From the NCBI GenBank assembly GCA_016795385.1, contig JAEUHI010000009.1:1-38563 (forward strand): DNA of 38,563 nucleotides. Reading direction: 5' to 3'. The position numbers were made by a program, and so were the translations under genes. The notes below the pieces were generated by a model. It saw only the letters and a list, made by a program, of their open reading frames with translations. It was not told where the DNA came from and ran no database searches. Positions 24,701-29,621 of the stretch are shown here, piece by piece; the first letter of the stretch is position 1; every line of letters starts with the position of its first letter. Source of the DNA: Verrucomicrobiales bacterium (GTDB lineage: Bacteria; Verrucomicrobiota; Verrucomicrobiia; Verrucomicrobiales; DEV007).

Positions 24701-26604
24701 GAGAACTGGTTGTAGTAGTTGCCGGAGAACTGCGAGTTGGTGATCGTCGCGGTGCCGGCGAGGGAGGCGTTCGGAGTGACGAGACCCGTGCCACCGAAAT
24801 CGACTCCATCTTCGTTCAGCGCATTCCCGTTGTTGGTGACATTGCACCGGTTCATGGTGAAGCCCGTGACGCCGTTCCCGAAGATTCCATCATCGCCGCT
24901 GCCGGAGATGTTGAGATAATTGAGCGAGACATTGCGGGTGGAGGTGAGGCTCACGCCGACACCGGTCGAGTTCTGGATCACGCCACCAGAGCCGTTGGAA
25001 CTGCCACCGCCGTCACCGGAGAGAGTGAGCCCGCCCGCGGTGCCGGTGTTGTTCAGGACGATGCCGCTCCCCGCTCCATTGGAGGAAATGGTGCGGAAGT
25101 TCAGCCCGCTCGCACCGATGTCCGTGTTGCTCACGTTGAGCGCGGTCCCGGTTGTCGATGTGAGAGTGTTGGAGCTGCCGGTGACGTTCACCGTGCCACC
25201 GCCGGTCGCGGCAAAGGCGGCGTTTGCCCCGGACGAGACCACGACTCCGCCGGTCAGGTTGATCGTGGCACCCCCGTTGCCGGAAAGGGCGACACCGGCT
25301 CCCGCGGAGGAATTGATCGCGCCCGACAGGATGACGGTGCCCCCGGTCTTGGAGCTGATGGTGACCGCGCTGCCGGCACCGCTCGTTTTGGAGATCGGTC
25401 CGGAGTAAGTCACGTCGTTGCCACCCCCGGAAACCGCGAAGGTGTTCGAGGAATGTCCCGATAACGCACCACTACCGAGGCTGGCATTGCCGGTCACCGA
25501 CGTGAGCGAGACACCCGTCGTCCCGCCGGTGGAGGTGATCGAGGTGAACGACGACCCGGGCGCGAGGGTGACGGTGTTCAAGACCAGTCCATTACCCGTG
25601 GTATTGATCGCCACTCCGGACACATGGACGGTGCCGGCATTCGATCCGATGATGGCGGTCTGGGAGGCACTGCCTGCGGTGAAGCCGTGGATCCGGCTGT
25701 TCAGGCCGAGCGTGACGCCATCACCCGCGGCGTTCACCACCTGGACGATGGTGCCGTTGACGCTGTTCATCACGGGCAGCGCGGCGCTTCCCGTCGGAGG
25801 GGTGACGCCGGCGAGCGTTGCGAGATCGGAGCCGGCATCCTGCCCGATGAGCCGCTGCCCCTCCAACAAGGTGATTCCCCCGGCATAGGAGTCGGCGCTT
25901 TCGTACAAAAAGATGGCGTGTCCGATCCGGGGGTTTCTCCCCGTGTTGTTGTTGATGGCCTGGAAGGAGGCGAGATTGTTGAAGGGGGAATCGAGACGGC
26001 CGTTGCCGTTGCTCGTCTGGTTCTCATCGATGAACCAGATCATGCCGCTGACGTTGATCGTCACGGTCGCCGTGTCGGTGCTGGCGGTGTCGTCGTTGTC
26101 ATTGAGCGTGTAGGTGAAGGAATCGGCCCCCGTGAAGCCGGCCGGGGGGGTGTAGACGAATCCGCCGTTCGTCGAGAGGGTCACGGTGCCGCCTTGGGTG
26201 GTCGCTCCGGCCGCGATGGCAGTCGCGGAGAGCGTGCCGCCTCCGAGGTTGTCAGGGTCCGTATCATTGGCGAGGACACCGGACCCGGCCGCGATCGTGA
26301 TGGGCACGTTCCCGAGGCAGGAGTACACGTCGTTGATGGCAAGACAGGTCGTGCGGATCGAGGTCGGCACGAGCGTCATGTTGGTCGGAGTCGGGTTGTC
26401 GATCTTGGTCCCCGTCGCATTCCCTGCCCCGGTATTGTTGATCTGGATCGTGTAGTTGACGCCGCTCCCCGGGGTCGCCCGACCCGCTCCGTTGGGCGTA
26501 AACGCATCGCTCTGGGTCGCACTGATGTTTGGCACCTGACCATGCGAAAAAGGCGTGGCGAGAAGGCCCAGGGCGACCAGGGCGGAAGAGAAAATCGATT
26601 TCAT
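15739..26604 (-). CDS. 3621-aa secreted multidomain protein with beta-helices, Calx-beta domains and embedded metzincin motif
   Basis: Starts MKSIFSSALVALGLLATPFSHGQ, a clear signal peptide. Domains in order: a DUF11-like domain (about 30-100); a cadherin-like/VCBS-type domain (about 105-185; VLANDTDPD...GGFVYTPP); beta-helix repeats (about 250-900); a zinc-protease motif HEMGHSLGLCD (H1116, E1117, H1120, D1126) with a possible Met-turn SHLMYG; further Ig/cadherin-like repeats (about 1180-1560); a Calx-beta-like domain (about 1590-1690); a beta-helix ending GAFELQ (about 1720-2065); a run of Calx-beta-like domains (to about 2550); and two more beta-helix blocks each closing on DIGAYEL. The C-terminal Ig-like domain ends RPPRAVKK, as in the 1824-aa protein. 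The tail-collar gene upstream ends 24 bp before this start, suggesting one operon. Likely a surface adhesin or matrix protein with possible proteolytic activity; no membrane anchor is evident. Confidence 0.85.
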   Translation of the reverse strand: MKSIFSSALVALGLLATPFSHGQVPNISATQSDAFTPNGAGRATPGSGVNYTIQINNTGAGNATGTKIDNPTPTNMTLVPTSIRTTCLAINDVYSCLGNVPITIAAGSGVLANDTDPDNLGGGTLSATAIAAGATTQGGTVTLSTNGGFVYTPPAGFTGADSFTYTLNDNDDTASTDTATVTINVSGMIWFIDENQTSNGNGRLDSPFNNLASFQAINNNTGRNPRIGHAIFLYESADSYAGGITLLEGQRLIGQDAGSDLATLAGVTPPTGSAALPVMNSVNGTIVQVVNAAGDGVTLGLNSRIHGFTAGSASQTAIIGSNAGTVHVSGVAINTTGNGLVLNTVTLAPGSSFTSITSTGGTTGVSLTSVTGNASLGSGALSGHSSNTFAVSGGGNDVTYSGPISKTSGAGSAVTISSKTGGTVILSGAINSSAGAGVALSGNGGATINLTGGVVVSSGANAAFAATGGGTVNVTGSSNTLTSTTGTALNVSNTDIGASGLNFRTISSNGAGSGIVLNNTGTAGGLTLSGDGGGSSNGSGGVIQNSTGVGVSLTSTRNVSLNYLNISGSGDDGIFGNGVTGFTMNRCNVTNNGNALNEDGVDFGGTGLVTPNASLAGTATITNSQFSGNYYNQFSVRKDSGTAGITLTSCAVSGRVAENNNNDGLFFEVLGTATITANVQSSTFSANKGDHFQAAGSNSGNLNVTFKSNTLTGGHSSPLGQGITINAATGVAFGGYTGTVNYDIDGNTINGAIVTAIVVNLGTSNPPALFNGFIRNNQIGTLGSTESGSTQGHGIAFDAHGKGTHTCAVTGNIVRETFDRGMAVLVNDGSPVVNLTVTGNTLIPTANNALGSREAIEFNLGGTSTNVFSEIDAPTVRVNLASNTLTGGAFKNGDIRMRQRFRTRVEMPSFNNGGDPFNTVPVVTFHQTNNPGATATVTANNDAGVTTDGYHSGSPSLPGPIPQPLWFAPVAAGSAPESVRESGLDAAVVPEKVSSPVTIAAGDRTDSSLASLTQARLDSLVAAARGRWIATGLSDAQKAALNDLVFEVVDLPGWYLGEAVGTRIRIDKDAGGNGWFIDETPEDDSEFEVRGQRSEIGDQTSDVAANRVDLMTAVMHEMGHSLGLCDTYDPLRRSHLMYGFLTAGERRAPRRGEAEGAVPHTHDRPHYLGGELVIGTLPAGKSITITYQATVNTSPTTFTSVSSQGTVSGSNFANVLTNDPATPAAGDATVTPVEQRPTLTNVNVNGTEDVQLNFTAANFTASFNDVNGDSLNRIRITSLPANGTLRVNSTAVNVNDEVLAASLANLNFVPGPNFNGNTSFTYNASDGQDYAVTGATVNIAIASVNDEPTLTAIPNPTAILEDAAEQTVNLSGISEGPANESAQTLTITAVSDNIGLIPNPVAVDYTEGNSTGAVRYTPVANAFGTATITVTVQDSGGVAPGDDTITRQFTVVVNPVADTPSITNATTLPNTQTTSGLVVSRNAADGAEVTHYQITNIQNGSLFQNDGTTAISANSFITHAEASAGLKFTPALNFQGDATFQLQASTSNVVGGLGGNVVTATISVNEQVTLDTPNAGDNDAAEGGLNNGIFTFTRGGSAGTLVANFALDPSSTASAADFNLSGGSVTYDGGTGTGTVTFPNGQTTVQVTLTALPESLNAAEAAETVRFNLVPVALPAPGAYQAGTPNNATVTIAQNGFLVTTTNDSGAGSLRQAVANANALPGTDTITFSDGTDGTVNFTDAVQDTITLTSGELTLTSDIVVSGTSANRVAVASNGTSRVFQVNPGTTVRLVGLTITGGGVVQRGAGVMNRGTLLVLGCAITNNTASGANSGGGGLSSGDLGESGAVTTVVNSTFSGNSAGLGGGANTRSGNSLTLINCTFSGNTATPNSGGAVYVGGATTILNSTLSGNFTSFRGGAIATDGATVTLANSIVAGNTAGIGQSDIGRASTGPVISNGGNLIGNGQDTLNAVTWLGTDLTGTTAAPLDPLLGSLANNGGPTQTHALLSGSPALNAGSNALLPADTYDLDGDTNTAEPIPFDQRGAGFLRAIGTVDIGAFELQKSVSLTALDAAKAEGNGGATTNFTFTVARTGDLADSVTLDWTVTGSGVNQTTAADFAATTGQVTLNATEGSKVVNVVVNADNIVEPAEGFTVTLSNPTNGYVLNGATADGTINNDDSATILLTGGTAKDEGNSGTTTYTFTATLSQPVQGGVSVAYTTNDGTATVADNDYTDNDSSLNFPGSVANEQRTFDVFVTGDDKVEANEEFTAALGAVTGGHGAVTVGGTSQTGTITNDDSASISITDVTQLESGGGMNFTVSLTAPSDLPVTLDFATANNTAVAPGDYTSTSGTVTFPATSITAQSIPVTISNDGEFEADETFFVNLTNLSAGGRNVSLADGQGQGTIQNDDALTISITATDDSADENTAATGTWRVSRNGTLGAVTANLEVDLTSTAKPADWTQTGASFVSTVAGGVGTVTIPDGQSFVDITLTPVADLAAEADETVQLNVTAGIGYTPSNSPTRTVTIARNDFAVTNTDDSGEGSLRQAVDNGNVLGGNPTITFEGPVFTDATADTITLGGTQIPISVAMTLEGPGADLLAVSGGGLSRIFSVDGNPGVVTLRGVSLVAGRAVGAGDDGAGAAISFRFGNRLVIEGCRIADNISDSWAGAINKYDGDLEIRDCTFSGNVANSPGTGGGAIFNQFGDLVIVNSTFSGNSAPNATPGNGGGGAIHSRGSLVLSHSTVTGNRVGAGADGGGIDVWGNETITHSIIAGNFVGTGTTPSDIGTFGNQIETSTHNLVGDAGTSGGITDGTGGNLVGNAGTGTRDIATVLDTTLADNGGLTPTHKLVVGSPAIDAGSTSFNANAFTPALANDQRGAGFTRVRKGLASSPAARIDIGAYELIEAPVFTNDDLEIETGSTALDLATASGVTPSGGTFSGKGVSGGFFDPTGLALGAYTVTYTVGDANGTNSTNLTVTVIERPSLTVTSTSDTVSKIDGQTSLREALAYAATLTGAQTVAFSNTSAGGAVNFHDAAPDTITLGGTELEIIGNVTVDGPGADLLTVDANGNSRVFTLPGNDPAIDITLRGVRVVNGDGFRGGGLRVSNGILRVEACVFEDNVAAAEGGAISSDAVTLTLTDSTFLNNEADEGGAIEVQGDGFCRRGHFEGNQSAEDGGAIDFGGGTFTIADSLFTGNDADDEGGAIENNGNDLILLNCTLSGNSAGTTGGGINNQGGLTVVNSTIAGNRADADGVEQNPGTPDEGFGGGGIRTDDSRGLLLLHNTIVAGNRRGAPGSDVAADLSTALPADIGVDAASSNNLIGDPGFVGELVHGVNGNIIGKEDSGGPRIEWPLAEILNPVLALNGGETFTHALVIGSPALDAGVNALAVDESSVPLATDQRGAGFDRIVKGLGTSATAIVDIGAYELFAAPVFAEDDLSISVDGAPVNLASATGASPAGGVFSGPGVSGGLFDPKTQVPGIYTLTYTVTDAFGVTNSANFTVTVEALPPALTLTKPKRFKTTLVGSSSRAQRVIVSNVGGLPTTTLRVVVSGPAKKDFVVTQPAVRSLEAGASTFFQVTFRPRKDGTRKAVVTVYSDSTPVSVKLQGRGQSKSGIRPPRAVKK
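23303..23344. repeat. In-frame heptamer array inside the giant gene
   Basis: Six adjacent 7-bp units (GATGTCT, GATCTCC twice, GACCTCT twice, GACCTCA) total 42 bp, exactly 14 codons, so the reading frame is kept. The encoded segment EVRGQRSEIGDQTSD is strongly polar and lies just N-terminal to the HEMGH zinc site. It looks like an inserted simple repeat rather than part of the fold. Confidence 0.75.
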
Positions 26605-26628
26605 GGAAGCGGTTTCGAAGCGGCGGGA

Positions 26629-27147
26629 TCAGGTGCGCGGTGGGAAAACTCCCTGCAAGGCGATGCAGAAATAGAACGTGAGGTAAGGCTGCATGTTGTT
26701 GTGCGGCTGGTCCCCCCCGGCCGGGGCGAGTGCGCCGGACGCCATGAAGACGTCCGGGCCGGATGCCGTGTAGGCGAACCCCGAAACGGATCGCGCGAGC
26801 ACCCGGTTGGAGGTCGGTGCCTTGAGATCGGCATCGTCGCTGGTGCCACGCAAAGTGTGCGAATGCGACGGGATCTCCGACTCGAGCAAGGAAACGGTTT
26901 CCGATCCACCCGTTTCCCCGAGGTCGTGCAAGGAAAGACCTGGGCCCTGCCCGGGGTGCATCGGGGCGCGCCCCTGGAGATCGGGCAGCGCGAAATTCGA
27001 TTTCCCGTTGCCACCGTAGGTGGTGCCAAGGAGGGAAAACAAGGCGGTGTTCTGCGAGAGCGGCAGCAGCTGGCCATCGCACCAAGCCCACCCTTTGGGC
27101 GCGAAATTGAAGGGGAAGATGCGGATCTCGGCAACAAACGGGTCCAT
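26629..27147 (-). CDS. Tail-collar (microcystin-dependent) protein, copy 3
   Basis: A 172-aa protein of the phage tail-collar / MdpB-like family (COG4675 type). Family marks are GWAWCDGQLLPLSQN near the N-terminus, GTTYGGNGKSNFALPDLQGR (about 41-60), the GETGGSETVSLLESEIPSHSH segment, and a C-terminal QPYLTFYFCIALQGVFP. There is no signal peptide. It is the last of three tandem paralogues and is followed after 24 bp by the 3621-aa secreted protein gene on the same strand. Family members resemble receptor-binding short tail fibres, so a fibre-like surface role is plausible. The exact function in bacteria is not established. Confidence 0.88.
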   Translation of the reverse strand: MDPFVAEIRIFPFNFAPKGWAWCDGQLLPLSQNTALFSLLGTTYGGNGKSNFALPDLQGRAPMHPGQGPGLSLHDLGETGGSETVSLLESEIPSHSHTLRGTSDDADLKAPTSNRVLARSVSGFAYTASGPDVFMASGALAPAGGDQPHNNMQPYLTFYFCIALQGVFPPRT

Positions 27148-27153
27148 GACGTG

Positions 27154-27657
27154 TCAGGTTGGGGAGGGGAAAATTCCGAAAAGGGAAATGATGAAATCGA
27201 CGCAGAGATAAGGCTGGAAGTTGGTGTGGGGCTGGCTGCCGCCCGTCTGGGAAATCGCCGTGGATGCGAAATTGATGCTCGCCTGGTCTTCGAGAAAAAC
27301 CGTCACGGTGGGAGCCTCCGCGATCAGACTGTTGGAGGGAGTGTTGACCGTCCCCGGGGAAGTGCTCGCGAGGAACGGGTGCGAGTGCGCCGGAATCTGA
27401 TTCACCGTCAGGGTGACCTCCTCCACCCCTCCGGTCTCGGCGAGGATGAAACCGTTCCCCTGATGGATGGGAATCCGCCCCCGCAGATCAGGGAGGGCGA
27501 AGGTGCTTTCTCCGTCGCCGCCGTAGGTCGTACCGATCAACTGAAAGAGCACTTCATTCTCCGAGATCGGCAGCAACTGCCCCTCGCAAAACATCCAACC
27601 GGCCGGCGCGAAGTTGCCGGCGAACATGCGAATTTCTCCAACGTAAGGCTGGGCCAT
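27154..27657 (-). CDS. Tail-collar (microcystin-dependent) protein, copy 2
   Basis: A 167-aa paralogue of its two neighbours. It shows GWMFCEGQLLPISENEVLF, GTTYGGDGESTFALPDLRGR, an IPAHSHP metal-site-like motif, and a C-terminal QPYLCVDFIISLFGIFPSPT. It lacks a signal peptide. Only six bases separate its stop from the next gene's ATG, and nine bases separate it from the gene before, so the three are one transcription unit. The middle variable region (about 105-145) differs from both paralogues, as expected for the tip-like part of a fibre. Confidence 0.88.
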   Translation of the reverse strand: MAQPYVGEIRMFAGNFAPAGWMFCEGQLLPISENEVLFQLIGTTYGGDGESTFALPDLRGRIPIHQGNGFILAETGGVEEVTLTVNQIPAHSHPFLASTSPGTVNTPSNSLIAEAPTVTVFLEDQASINFASTAISQTGGSQPHTNFQPYLCVDFIISLFGIFPSPT

Positions 27658-27666
27658 GGTGGTCGA

Positions 27667-28164
27667 TCAATTGGGCGATGGAAAGATCCCTTGGAGGGCG
27701 ATGCAAAAGGAAAGGGTCAGAAAGGGCTGCATGTTCTGATGGGCCTGGCTGCCACCCGCATTGGTCACGGTGGAGGCCCCGAGCGCGACCGGATTGGCTC
27801 CCGGACCATACAAATTACTGGCCTGGGCGGGGACGGAATTGGTCGGAACCGGAGTCGTGGCCGGATTGGAGTTGCCGCGCACCAAATGCGTGTGCTGCGG
27901 CAGCTCCGCGATGCTCAAGGTGTGCGCCTGCTCCCCTCCCCGCTCGCCGAGAGTGTGGCTACCCCCCACATGGATCGGCGTCCGTCCGCGCAGATCAGGA
28001 AGGCCGAAGTTCACCCGGCCATCGCCGCCGAAGGTGGTGCCGAGCAAAGAAAACAGCCCTTGATTCTGGTTGATCGGCAGGAGCTGACCGTTGCACAGAG
28101 CCCATCCTTTGGGCGCGAATACAAAGGACATGAGGCGCACTTCGGAAAGAAACGGTTCGGCCAT
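27667..28164 (-). CDS. Tail-collar (microcystin-dependent) protein, copy 1
   Basis: A 165-aa protein from ATG 28164 (MAEPFLSEVRLMSFVFAPKG), the first gene of the operon. Motifs: GWALCNGQLLPINQNQGLF, GTTFGGDGRVNFGLPDLRGR, ELPQHTHLV, and a C-terminal QPFLTLSFCIALQGIFPSPN. The frame is open for 14 more codons upstream, but that extension is AT-rich promoter-like DNA with no homology to the paralogues, so I took the internal ATG where all three copies align. No signal peptide. It is divergent from the DUF6916 gene at 28268, with 103 bp between them. Confidence 0.88.
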   Translation of the reverse strand: MAEPFLSEVRLMSFVFAPKGWALCNGQLLPINQNQGLFSLLGTTFGGDGRVNFGLPDLRGRTPIHVGGSHTLGERGGEQAHTLSIAELPQHTHLVRGNSNPATTPVPTNSVPAQASNLYGPGANPVALGASTVTNAGGSQAHQNMQPFLTLSFCIALQGIFPSPN

Positions 28165-28267
28165 GGCGGAGCTAGAATAATTATAAATTTTAACTTGTCC
28201 AATCACTTTATTGGACTAACAAATAAGTCACCATTTTGACCACTGGTCATCCCCTCCCATCCGACTC
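28165..28267. promoter_or_regulatory. Divergent promoter region with two dyads
   Basis: This is the AT-richest stretch nearby. It holds a perfect 7-bp inverted repeat, GTCCAAT-CACTTT-ATTGGAC (28197-28216), and a second dyad, TGACCA-C-TGGTCA (28237-28249). On the minus strand TATAAT occurs at 28185-28180 and TTGGAC at 28202-28197, but their spacing (11 bp) is too short for a standard pair; TTGGAC with TATTCT (28179-28174) gives 17 bp. The dyads are likely operator sites controlling the tail-collar operon, the DUF6916-GNAT pair, or both. The -10/-35 assignment is tentative. Confidence 0.5.
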
Positions 28268-28273
28268 ATGGAA
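28255..28273 (+). repeat. 19-bp inverted repeat, left copy, spanning a DUF6916 start
   Basis: TCCCATCCGACTCATGGAA includes the ATG at 28268. It is identical at all 19 positions to the reverse complement of 29566-29584, which spans the start of the second DUF6916 gene. The match stops abruptly on both sides. Confidence 0.9.
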
Positions 28274-28771
28274 CCGTCTCCTGTCCCACGTTCTCGCCGG
28301 AAAATTCTCGCCTGGGGTGGTCTTGCAACCTTGGGATTGGGGCTAGGTGCCTACTACCGTCGCCAGCCGAATCCGGGAGCGGGAGAGGCGAACGGACTTG
28401 GTCAGGCTCCCATCGCCGCGAGCACTCCCGAGACCGCGGTGACCATCGATGCGGAGGCCCTTCCGGCACCGAACCACGAGGTGTATTCCCCGCTCCTCAA
28501 CACTGACTTCACGGTGGAGTTCCCCGACAGCCCCTCGGTGAAGATCCGTTTGGTCGAAGTGACCCCGATCCGCACGATCACCTCGCCGAAGGCGGATTAC
28601 CGGAGTTTCAGCCTCTACTTTGAAGCCGCGGTCGATACCTCCGAAAAAGACGGACAAATCGCCCGGGTGAGCCATCCCAAGCTCCAGCCCATGGAGCTTT
28701 TCCTCGCACCCGTGGGGCGTCCGAAAAATGGCGTGATCCTCCTCGAAGCCGCCTTCACCGAGCGTGTCTGA
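28268..28771 (+). CDS. DUF6916-family protein with Tat-like N-terminus
   Basis: A 167-aa protein. The N-terminus SRRKILAWGGLATLGLGLGAYY has a twin-arginine followed by a Gly/Leu hydrophobic stretch, so it is probably exported by Tat or membrane-anchored. The remainder (about 70-167; DFTVEFPDSPSVKIRLVEV, then LQPMELFLAPVGRPKNG..LEAAFTERV) matches the DUF6916 pattern as I know it, and its C-terminal block resembles the 101-aa protein at 29266-29571. DUF6916 genes often accompany tail-collar genes, as here. The GNAT gene start overlaps its 3' end by eight bases. The function of this domain is unknown. Confidence 0.75.
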   Translation: MEPSPVPRSRRKILAWGGLATLGLGLGAYYRRQPNPGAGEANGLGQAPIAASTPETAVTIDAEALPAPNHEVYSPLLNTDFTVEFPDSPSVKIRLVEVTPIRTITSPKADYRSFSLYFEAAVDTSEKDGQIARVSHPKLQPMELFLAPVGRPKNGVILLEAAFTERV

Positions 28772-29273
28772 CGACTCCGACATTTCCGGCGGAATCCTCT
28801 CCCTGCGTCCCGTCGAGGACGCGGACGAAGCCCACCTCCTCGCCGTCTACACCCACTCGCGGCTCGAGGAACTCGCCGCGACCGACTGGAGCGACGAACA
28901 GAAGGCCGAGTTCTGTCGATCCCAGTTCGAGGCCCAGACCGCCCATTACCGGCTCCATTACCCGACCGCCGCTTTTTCCGTGATCCTCTTCGACGAGGCC
29001 CCCGCAGGGCGACTCTACGTCGATCGCTGGAGGGAGGAGATCCGCATCATGGACATCGCCCTGCTTCCCGCCTTCCGCGGCCGTGGCATCGGCACGAAAC
29101 TCCTGACAAACCTCCAAAACGAAGCGGTCGCAGCCGGGAAATTTCTCTCCATCCACGTCGAGCGCTTCAATCCCGCGCTGACCTTGTATGTCCGCCTCGG
29201 CTTCACCCTCGCCGAGGACAAGGGGGTTTACCTCTTGCTCCACTGGCAGCCACCCGGCGCGCACCTCACGTGA
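28764..29273 (+). CDS. GNAT-family N-acetyltransferase
   Basis: A 169-aa protein starting at GTG 28764, overlapping the previous stop by eight bases (likely translational coupling). The acetyl-CoA site is visible as IRIMDIALLPAFRGRGIGTKLL (about 93-114), with the R-G-R-G-I-G pyrophosphate loop, followed by the NPALTLYVRLGFTLAEDKGVY segment typical of the C-terminal half of the fold. It would transfer an acetyl group to an unidentified amine substrate, possibly a neighbouring tail-collar or DUF6916 protein. It is convergent with the second DUF6916 gene, and the two coding regions overlap by eight bases at their stops. Confidence 0.88.
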   Translation: MSDDSDISGGILSLRPVEDADEAHLLAVYTHSRLEELAATDWSDEQKAEFCRSQFEAQTAHYRLHYPTAAFSVILFDEAPAGRLYVDRWREEIRIMDIALLPAFRGRGIGTKLLTNLQNEAVAAGKFLSIHVERFNPALTLYVRLGFTLAEDKGVYLLLHWQPPGAHLT

Positions 29274-29571
29274 AGACCGCCTCGAAGAGCGAACCGTCGG
29301 GCTTGTCGGCCACCTGCACGAGGAAGATTTCGAGGACTCCCATTCCTTCGCACTCGAGCGGATAGATCCCTTGCGGCAGGCGGATTCCGGAAGGACCGCG
29401 GAACTCGAGGGCAAAGGGATCGCGCAAGGCATCCGCACGACGATGCCCCAGGCCACGGACCCGCTCGAGTTGGAGAGTGATCGGGCCACCCTCGATCATC
29501 AGAAGACAATCGCTGCCAGACCTGCCTTCAAAAAAAGAGGCATCCAACGATTCCAAATAGATTTTTTCCAT
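29266..29571 (-). CDS. DUF6916-family protein, short form
   Basis: A 101-aa protein (MEKIYLESLDASFFEGRSG...LEIFLVQVADKPDGSLFEAVFT) consisting of little more than a DUF6916 domain; no signal peptide. Compared with the 167-aa protein it lacks the Tat-like N-terminus, while the LxxxELFL-V-V and EAxFT blocks match. I chose ATG 29571 because it lies in the same 19-bp sequence that surrounds the start of the other copy; the frame continues six codons further. It lies 50 bp downstream of the DUF1552 gene on the same strand and runs tail to tail into the GNAT gene. Function unknown; probably a partner of the tail-collar proteins. Confidence 0.7.
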   Translation of the reverse strand: MEKIYLESLDASFFEGRSGSDCLLMIEGGPITLQLERVRGLGHRRADALRDPFALEFRGPSGIRLPQGIYPLECEGMGVLEIFLVQVADKPDGSLFEAVFT

Positions 29572-29584
29572 GAGTCGGATGGGA
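29566..29584 (-). repeat. 19-bp inverted repeat, right copy, spanning the second DUF6916 start
   Basis: The reverse complement reads TCCCATCCGACTCATGGAA, identical to 28255-28273 on the plus strand. The two copies enclose a 1.3-kb segment with both DUF6916 genes and the GNAT gene. Confidence 0.9.
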
Positions 29585-29621
29585 ACCAAAGCACGGAAGT
29601 GCCACGGCGCGAGTCCTCATT

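Noticed and set aside
26629..28164. Prophage tail region
   Set aside because: Apart from the three tail-collar proteins there are no capsid, terminase, tape-measure, sheath, baseplate, integrase or lysis genes nearby.
14836..28239. Very long plus-strand open frames (14836-20745, 21262-24501, 25624-28239) opposite the giant secreted protein
   Set aside because: They are antisense to genes with clear domains. Their translations are low-complexity Arg/Gly/Asp/Val-rich without any fold motif, an effect of high GC at third codon positions.
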